Assembly (NCBI GenBank): GCA_004794785.1
Contig: SJOL01006586.1
Location: 1,749,754 to 1,813,753 of the forward strand
Source of the DNA: Opisthorchis felineus
Lineage: Eukaryota; Platyhelminthes; Trematoda; Opisthorchiida; Opisthorchiidae
Reading direction: 5' to 3'
Length of the DNA stretch: 64,000 nucleotides
The notes under the pieces were generated by a model, which worked only from the letters and a program-made list of their open reading frames with translations, was not told the origin of the DNA and ran no database searches. This document shows, piece by piece, positions 57,661 through 64,000 of the stretch (positions are counted from its first letter, which is position 1; every line of letters starts with the position of its first letter). A program made the translations under genes and the position numbers.

Positions 57661-60478
57661 TTGGATATGCTTCTGAGTAACGGTTGTGCGCAAATTCAAT
57701 TTAACTGAGTGCGCTTTCCGACTTGTTCGCAGCTGACCATGTGCATGAATCTCACACCCCTGCGTTTACTGTAATACACGAAAAATAGAAACTCAAAAGC
57801 ACGGCTTAAACTATTGAACTATAATTCTGTAGATACTTCGGAACAACCCCACCTAGCTAAAGCGGCCCATTAAAAAAAATAATACGTCCTTCCACCCTGA
57901 ATTTGTAAACGCCTGTGAAATCTAGATCATATTTGGAACGTTATTGGAAGCTTCTATCCGAAAATCCCTTCGTCTGCCTTCTTGGACTGATTCTCATTTG
58001 GTGGGCTTCGTTTCATCATCTTATGTTCCGGGTGCAACGGCAAGCGTATATATTCTTGTTTTGTGCCCGAAAGATGAAGCAATTTGGTGAACCCGTCCGT
58101 AGCTAAACGTTCACCCTTCACGGGTATCAAAGAAACTGAGCTGGTAAGAGGGTAGACTTTAAAAGCGAAAATGTTTTTTACGAAGATTCCACGCAGCATA
58201 TTTGCTAACATATGCCCGCTTTTAAGTGTACGCGAGCATCTCTCCAGCTTCAAATTTGTACGCATGACTAAGCTTTGCGTAGTCAACTTTGTGCTGGTCA
58301 TCTAATGTCAGCACTGGTGGATGAAAATTTATTTTTGTTTGCCCATACATCCATACTTTGCGGCGACATTGACGGAGTGAAGTAGGCCCTCTTTCGCAGA
58401 AGCTTGCTCAGAGTTAACGCGACGATGGACTAGCTATTTAATCGCAGAATGCACACATCGCGGCCTGAGATAGTAGGACCTGGTTCTAACTGCAGGCATG
58501 TGCGTTGCCCTGAATGCCAGCGCCTTGGCCCGATGAATCAGCTGATTACTCTCTCACAAAAGTACTAACCTTATCCATCCATTTAGGTCGTCGCGACAGA
58601 CAGTAGTTACAAGCTGCATGCCCTCTGTTGTTCACCCACAACTGGCATGTTCATTCATGTTATCCCTCATTTCACAGTCGTGCTTACTTCATTGTTCTAC
58701 CTAAGCAACCACCCAGAGGTTATCATACTGTGACTTCCCTTTAACACAGTCGATATCTATCGAGGGCTGGCCACACGGTTTACATATGCACGGGACTTTC
58801 AGTTAGTCCCGTAACAGTTCAACGATCGTTTGCCTTTCTTTAATGTGACCTTTTCGGGCAAATCTTCTTTGTCTAGAGAATCTTGCTGCGAGCGGTCTAA
58901 CCGGATAAGCCACTGCTTAAACGACATACCTTTGATAAAACAGCTTACGCGAAATATGTTTCCCTCTTCTTTCCATTGGGCCCGTTTCATTTTTTATGAC
59001 CAAGCTGTTTCAATAAGCGTCCTTTGAAACCGTTCAAGCCGCACTTCTTTGGCGGGGGTAAACAGAACGGATCATTATTATTTAATAGCCTTTATTAAAC
59101 CGTTTCGTCATAATGCCCAAAGCACAGCTCAGTCGTGCGTGCTAATTGTATCAATATCTCTCTACACACATGGACATCTTACCCGGAAACTTAAATTAAT
59201 TTGCCTCCACCTTGCCCTTGAGATTCGGCCCAAAATCAGGCTACTCTTGATGTCTTTAAGTCAGTCTTTCACGGTGTAGATGCAATGTTTGCAGAGCTGT
59301 TGACAGGCCCGGAAAATACAATACTTCCTTCACGTAGTTCCCAACAATCCTGGAAGTCAAGCGCACTCAGAGCCTCTGGCTAACCGCTTCAACCTCCGTT
59401 TTGGCAACCGTTGCTTTCGAAAATGACCGGACAAATCTTCGGGTTCCTGGATGAAGCACCTCTGACGGACGAAAGAGATGACGTTCAAGACTGAGCGACC
59501 AATGCATGCAGTTCTTCTCCTTGCATGTGGGCAAGGAGAAGAGCAACTGGCCAAACGGGAACAATGAATCAACACATTCGTTTATCGCAAAAATTGTCTG
59601 GATGTCTGGAGAACATTTCCAAAGAGCAGTCGCGGTTGCCCTGCGTTTTGATGAAACGTGGTTTACCTAAATAAGACCACGCAAGCTTCTTGTGGCTTAA
59701 CAGTTCCACCATCACTTTTGGGTATTTCCGCTACAAACGTAAACAAGGATAGCTACACTGAGGTTTTATCCACAGAGCCTTTTAGAAAATGAAGCCTGCG
59801 GTCAAATCAAACACAGATGTGGCCCTGATTTTGTCACCAACTTTGTCCATCTAGTGAGATCTCATCAACCCTTGCCGGTAGCGGCTCTGTTACATAAATG
59901 AACTAACGGGTTAAAAGCTCAAGTTTCAGGAGCATTCCAAAGATAAATTGTGCGTAAAGAAAAAGGCTTGTAAATGTTACTCAGGTGGTCGAATATTTGA
60001 AATTCTAAATATGGGTGTAAGTGATCGCCGGATTTGTGAACGTTGCACTCCTATCATACTTGTTTGAATGTGTTTCACTTCTCGCACAACTAGAGCACGA
60101 CGTACACCACATCAACCGCACTTGGAATGCAGTGGCTACGGGAGAGCACTATTAGTGAAGTATGGGAACAAAATTTAACAAGGATGTCAGTAAATTCTCG
60201 CTTTTCTTGAACTTGAGCACGATGGACCTAGACGCTGGATGTTCAGTAGCATTACTTAACGTTTACAGAAAAAAACTCAGCTGAATGCCGACAATCACAA
60301 AACTCACGAAACATATAGGTGGATAAAAATAAGGTAATATCTAAGGGCTTGGTGTAAGTTCCAATCCAGCTTGGCATCACAAGAAAGGCAGAACTTTAAG
60401 CGCTGCTTTGGATGCATGACCAACCATGTTTCACCAGAATTACAGTAGACATCCCCGGAACTGAACTACTCACAATCG
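57661..60478. other. no supported gene
   Basis: Minus-strand open stretches (58301-57954, 59575-59357) carry no recognisable motif. Confidence 0.45.
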
Positions 60479-60645
60479 GGAGGGTCAGATTACAGAAAGT
60501 AACCACAGAATGCCCAAGATCTACTGAGATCGTCAACTCTACTAGATGCCGACAAGACAGACCTTAATCAAAGCCAAACAGCGCGAGACAGTGCTGGATC
60601 AAAGTCTGACATTGACCCTCCAATAAAATGGCTTGAAGCTTGAAG
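60479..60645 (+). repeat. Gypsy 5' LTR-like repeat
   Basis: Matches 62607-62760: shared blocks AAGTAACCACAGAA, AGATCTACTGAGATC/AAATCTACTGAGATC, CGACAAGACAG, GCGAGACAGTGCTG, ATCAAAGTCTGAC, CCCTCCAATAAAA and GCTTGAAG. It contains an AATAAA signal. The copy ends soon after that signal, whereas the 3' copy continues, so one of them carries an internal deletion or the boundary is wrong. Confidence 0.75.
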
Positions 60646-60649
60646 TCAG

Positions 60650-61800
60650 TTTACAGCTGTGCAATTACGTTATGTGGGAACATCGACGCAGCAGCTTAAA
60701 ATTCAACCACCGAATCCCACTCCAGATGCGAATTCAGTTGACCCGATCGCTAAACGCATCACGGAGTTCCAATATGACCCTGAAGCCGGTCTAACCTCCG
60801 ATTCGCAGTTCAGACGTTACAAAGATTTTTTCATAATCGGACAGAGGCACATAGATGATGCCAGGAGAGTACGTCTGTCGCTCAGAAAGCTCGGCACAAC
60901 GGAACACAGACGGTATTCCAACTTCATCCTGGCAAAATGACACGCGAGATCTCAGTTTTTACAATACCATGTAGCAACTCTCAGCTCTTTTCAGTGAGCG
61001 TTCCTCTTGTTTAATATTCGCTACCAATGTATGATACTTGAATCCGAACACTATATTACTTATGCCGGTGTAAGGAGGGAAACCCTTCGCTGCGGAGTTG
61101 TTTATTAGAAAACGCCAACTAAACGGTTACAGACTATTGGACAGGAAGGTTAAACTCTCATTTGCACGTTGTTTCAAAAAAACGGAATATCCATCTCCTT
61201 CTCGAACGCGTCTTCTTGAACTCTCCTGGATATTCATTGGCTATCGCACAATTGCAAGCAAAAACTGCAAAGTAGTTCCACAAATTCCGTAATAAATCCC
61301 ACCTTCCATTAGATCAAGGTGGAGTTACGAGAACACACATACTACTCGCATGCGTCATCAGTAGTACTCACCGTTACACCGGGAGAGTCAACCTTGAATG
61401 CGAGCAATTCAGGTTATCTACCATAACGGAACACCAGTTCAAGTGTTGCCTTCAGTTGCATTCAGACAGTGATATCAGAGAGAAGCTATTAAACAAGAGT
61501 TAGTAAACTCCCTAAATAACACTACAGTCTATTACTCTTGAGTGCCTATTTCCCTTCAATCTTAAACACGACATGGCCATGTTGGAAAGACCATTATCCG
61601 ACCCTGATTCCAATATTACCAAGACGATACCAAGGCAACCTCCCGTGGTGGCGAATTCGAACGAAGCAAAGCCCACATCGGCATGTTGTCACTGCGGCGA
61701 CTGGTAATCTGTGCGATGGCCTCCCTATGAAAGGCACTACTGTTTAGTGTTCAATCGACTTGGGTACAAGAAAAGCCATTGCCGGATGCAAAATCCTGGT
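60650..61800 (+). pseudogene. Gypsy gag with decayed zinc knuckles
   Basis: The frame 60659-60940 contains ITEFQYDPEAGLTSDSQFRR, then DDARRVRLSLRKLGTTEH and FILAK, a signature of flatworm Gypsy gag. Past 60940 it continues in other frames (QLSALFSE, LFNIRYQC, YITYAGV) to about 61080. It resumes at 61385 with RVNLECEQF, EHQFKC and IREKLLNK, so about 300 bases are inserted or unreadable between. At 61676-61800 a knuckle region (ACCHCGDW, a stop, then RHYCL and GYKKSHC) shows the C-x-x-C and C-terminal Cys/His, partly lost. Confidence 0.8.
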
Positions 61801-61952
61801 CGCGGGCGCAGCCAAACCCGGGGGTCATGAAGCAGTCGGAGTCAGTCAGAACCCGGTTTTAACGCAATACTTGCAACATATGATAACCAGGACGATGCTC
61901 GCCCCAATTATATTACAATTACAATTACAACGGAAGCACAATTCGATTACAG

Positions 61953-62195
61953 CCCAATATGGATTCCGATATTACGACTGTTTCACGGCGCACCTGGAGG
62001 AAAATCAGATCACCGAAATTCAGACCAACAATGAACACCGCCAGTAGTGCGTCAGGTAGCAAGCTTCAATTGCTTGGTGAATTTGATTGTGACATTGAGA
62101 TAGCAGGCCACCATGATCGTGGAATTTTCTATTTTCTGCTTGTGATCTTAAGCTCCTGGGCAGAGACTGGATCGATCGATTGCATCTTTCAACAC
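61953..62195 (+). pseudogene. Gypsy aspartic protease, active site lost
   Basis: In frame with 61959, DITTVSRRTWRKI follows the position where Gypsy proteases carry the DTGS-D motif. Here the aligned residues read NMDSD, so the catalytic Asp and Gly are both changed. Further on, ASGSKLQLLGEFDCDIEIAG and (one frame over) LLGRDWIDRLHL give the usual flap-side and C-terminal protease motifs. A frameshift occurs around 62130. Confidence 0.75.
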
Positions 62196-62214
62196 TGCTC
62201 ATTGAATACTTATG

Positions 62215-62405
62215 CGCATCAACACCAACAGAAGGGAAGCCAACGTTCCAGTCTGGAAACCGTGTGCTTGTTAGGGACTATCACCTCGGCAACCGAAGAT
62301 GGACTGTTGGAGTCGTTCTCAAATGAATTGGTCAGATTATTTACAGCGTTTGGGTTGGATCATCGATACGGAAGGGGCATGTCAGGCACCTATGGCCAAA
62401 TGAGG
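62215..62405 (+). pseudogene. Gypsy integrase C-terminal segment
   Basis: Read in frame, the sequence gives GNRVLVRDYHLGNRRWTVGV, a stop near 62320, then IGQIIYSVWVGSS, the characteristic end of Gypsy integrase in such elements. It is joined almost directly to the protease region, showing that the whole RT-to-integrase-core section was deleted. Confidence 0.75.
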
Positions 62406-62606
62406 GCCCGATCTCTAATGCGGAAAAATAGTTACTAGACCTCAACTTGATGCCCAAAACCTTTGATCTCCCACGAACAGCACCTATAGCCACTGCTTCA
62501 CATGAACCGCCCAAGACAGATCTACTGCTGCAACCGAGACGCGGTTAGCTCTAGAAAGCGAGTCGACAATCTTACGTTAAACGGACAAAAGGAAAGGCAC
62601 CAGGAA

Positions 62607-62760
62607 GGTCAGAGTACTAAAAGTAACCACAGAACGCCCAAAATCTACTGAGATCTTCAACTCTAATAGATGTCGACAAGACAGGCCTGAATCAAAGCGA
62701 GACAGTGCTGAATCAAAGTCTGACGTTGCCCCTCCAATAAAACAGCTTGAAGCCGTTGTG
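62607..62760 (+). repeat. Gypsy 3' LTR-like repeat
   Basis: The second copy of the direct repeat, preceded by a purine-rich stretch (ACAAAAGGAAAGG at about 62585) that could be the polypurine tract. Downstream it extends further than the 5' copy, with another AATAAA (about 62800) and a T-run, so the LTR may end near 62840. Confidence 0.7.
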
Positions 62761-62770
62761 CTTTTGCACT

Positions 62771-63199
62771 CGTGCACTTGCACTCGCTTGTTCGCAATAA
62801 ACCTGTTGAGTTTTTTGTCGGTGAGTCTTTTTTCTGGCACTAGGCATTGGAGCGGGAACAGTAGCCAAATAAAACAGTCGACTGGCAAAGCAGTCGGATA
62901 TAACACGCATAAAAATTCCAGATGCCCTACCTACTCAGGTATTCTCAAAATAATATACAGCCTGACATGCACCTCAACGGTGGATGCTGTCTTTCATTAC
63001 GAAGATTTAACGAAGAATAAGTCGAGAATAAACTAAATTGTCTTGGCAAAAAACCCTTTAGCAGGTTGTAATAATAGTTCGGCGCTGGCTACGGCCATCC
63101 TAAAGAATTTCAAATAGTTTTCAACTTAACTGCTCCTCTCGTACGTCCTCAACGTCCTGATAATAGTGATCGAAACAAACGAATGTATACTCAAAAATT
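62771..63199. other. no supported gene
   Basis: Probably includes the 3' end of the LTR (to about 62840), then unassigned sequence up to the LINE fragment. Confidence 0.5.
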
Positions 63200-63214
63200 T
63201 GATGAAAATCTTAT

Positions 63215-63738
63215 TGAAGAAGACGTCGTTTACACTGGCAAATCATTTCTGCCTGGTGTTTCGTCAGTCGCTTGACGAAGGCCTCCTTCCCTCTGCTTGG
63301 AAGGAAGCAATTGTCACACCAATCTACAAAACTGGCGACCGACTATCGCCTGGCAGCTACAGGCCTATAAGCCTCATAGGCGTGCCATGCAAGGCGATGG
63401 AACGCATTCTGAAGCGAGCCATCCTAGACCACCTTACTTCCAACAGCTTGTTGCCTCCTGTTCAACACGGATTTCTCCCGAACGGTTTTTGCTTGACGAA
63501 CATGCTCGTATTTATGGACGGCTTAACCCAAGTCAAGGACGAGGGACTCATATCGAGTGCCATCTATTTCGACTTCTGGAAAGCATTCGATCGACTCCCA
63601 AACGTCCCGTTGCTCCACAAACTCGAGTCTTACGGGATTCAAGGTGAAATTCTACACTGGATTAAAGCGTTCCTGTCAGACAGATGATTCCGAGTGAAAT
63701 TTGCCTCGATCGACCATTCTCCGGCCCCGCTCTCCGTT
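63215..63738 (+). mobile_element. LINE fragment (RT), second copy of the 3.3-7.8-kb family
   Basis: This fragment covers the RT region corresponding to about 6208-6735 in the first copy, with close similarity (for example CTGGCAAATCATTT and GACCGACTATCGCC are identical). It is open from 63166 to 63687. It keeps motif A intact (YFDFWKAFD), which the first copy has lost, and has the fingers motif PSAWKEAIVTPIYKTGD. The 3' side ends abruptly at about 63738, and the 5' side begins at about 63215, before which the sequence is unrelated. Confidence 0.9.
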
Positions 63739-64000
63739 GGCCGCAGTGTGGGAGTTTGCGCACCTCAGCGACCCATTGCGCTAGACTGGAGGGTGTCCCG
63801 CGACATTCACAGAGTCTCTCATACCAGGTTGGTCAATGGGTAGAGGTCTGACGAACACAGTCTCCTGGCCCTCCAGGTTGGGGGTTGGAACATCTGTGGC
63901 AACGTGTTCCGTAAAATTGGTAATGTACTTGCATTCCCAGACCAACACCGCTGCCTTGCGGTTAGGCTTTTGAGCCAAAGGCTTTGGTTGAGGACCCTAA
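63739..64000. other. unassigned sequence abutting LINE fragment
   Basis: Moderately GC-rich sequence that does not match the LINE 3' to this point. A minus-strand frame (63978-63781) is unassigned. It may be another mobile element into which the LINE piece inserted, or that replaced its 3' part. Confidence 0.4.

Larger units (their letters stand above)
60479..62770 (+). mobile_element. internally deleted Gypsy LTR element
   Basis: Two direct repeats (60479-60645 and from 62607) bracket a decayed Gypsy element. In order it reads gag, zinc knuckles, protease, then the C-terminal end of the integrase, with the RT, RNase H and integrase core missing. The remaining pieces have stops and frame changes. 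Such internally deleted copies with both LTRs could still be mobilised in trans, but the LTRs here are also diverged. Confidence 0.8.

Overview
The window looks like repeat-rich nuclear DNA of a flatworm. The basis is the style of the interspersed elements (a CR1/Jockey-like LINE, Gypsy and BEL/Pao remnants, tRNA-derived SINEs, hammerhead-ribozyme repeats) and one gene split by long phase-1 introns. A tapeworm or fluke genome is my inference, and I cannot name the species. There is no bacterial operon structure, no rRNA operon and no CRISPR array, and I see no canonical tRNA gene.

Layout. 1-3.2 kb: no supported gene. 3.3-7.8 kb: a nearly full-length LINE (ORF1, APE endonuclease, reverse transcriptase) broken by a few stops and frameshifts. 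8.4 and 14.4 kb: two copies of one short repeat. 10.5-12.1 kb: decayed BEL/Pao retrotransposon on the minus strand. 17.0 kb: a possible single minus-strand exon. 21.5-42.7 kb: the one convincing host gene, plus strand, five exons recovered, encoding a PDZ-domain protein whose PDZ fold is split by an intron and carries a long insert. Its introns hold SINEs, a Penelope-type inverted-repeat element with hammerhead motifs, and microsatellites. 43-50.6 kb: SINE copies, a minus-strand Gypsy reverse-transcriptase remnant, and two copies (46.6 and 50.3 kb) of a ~304-bp repeat with a hammerhead ribozyme. 54.5 kb: a ~134-bp tandem repeat. 55-57.6 kb: a pyrimidine-skewed stretch of unknown origin. 60.5-62.8 kb: an internally deleted Gypsy element between LTR-like repeats. 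63.2-63.7 kb: a second fragment of the LINE, cut sharply at its 3' side.

The most interesting system is the set of hammerhead-bearing repeats. The 50.3-kb copy folds on paper into stems I and II with a palindromic ACCGGU stem III; the 46.6-kb copy keeps the parts the first has lost. A 29-bp sequence repeats at a 304-bp offset, implying a tandem (multimeric or circular RNA) ancestry like the schistosome S-alpha satellite and animal retrozymes. A second hammerhead-like type sits in both arms of a 77-bp inverted repeat at 31.3-31.9 kb, the arrangement expected for Penelope-like pseudo-LTRs. All repeat alignments were made by eye.
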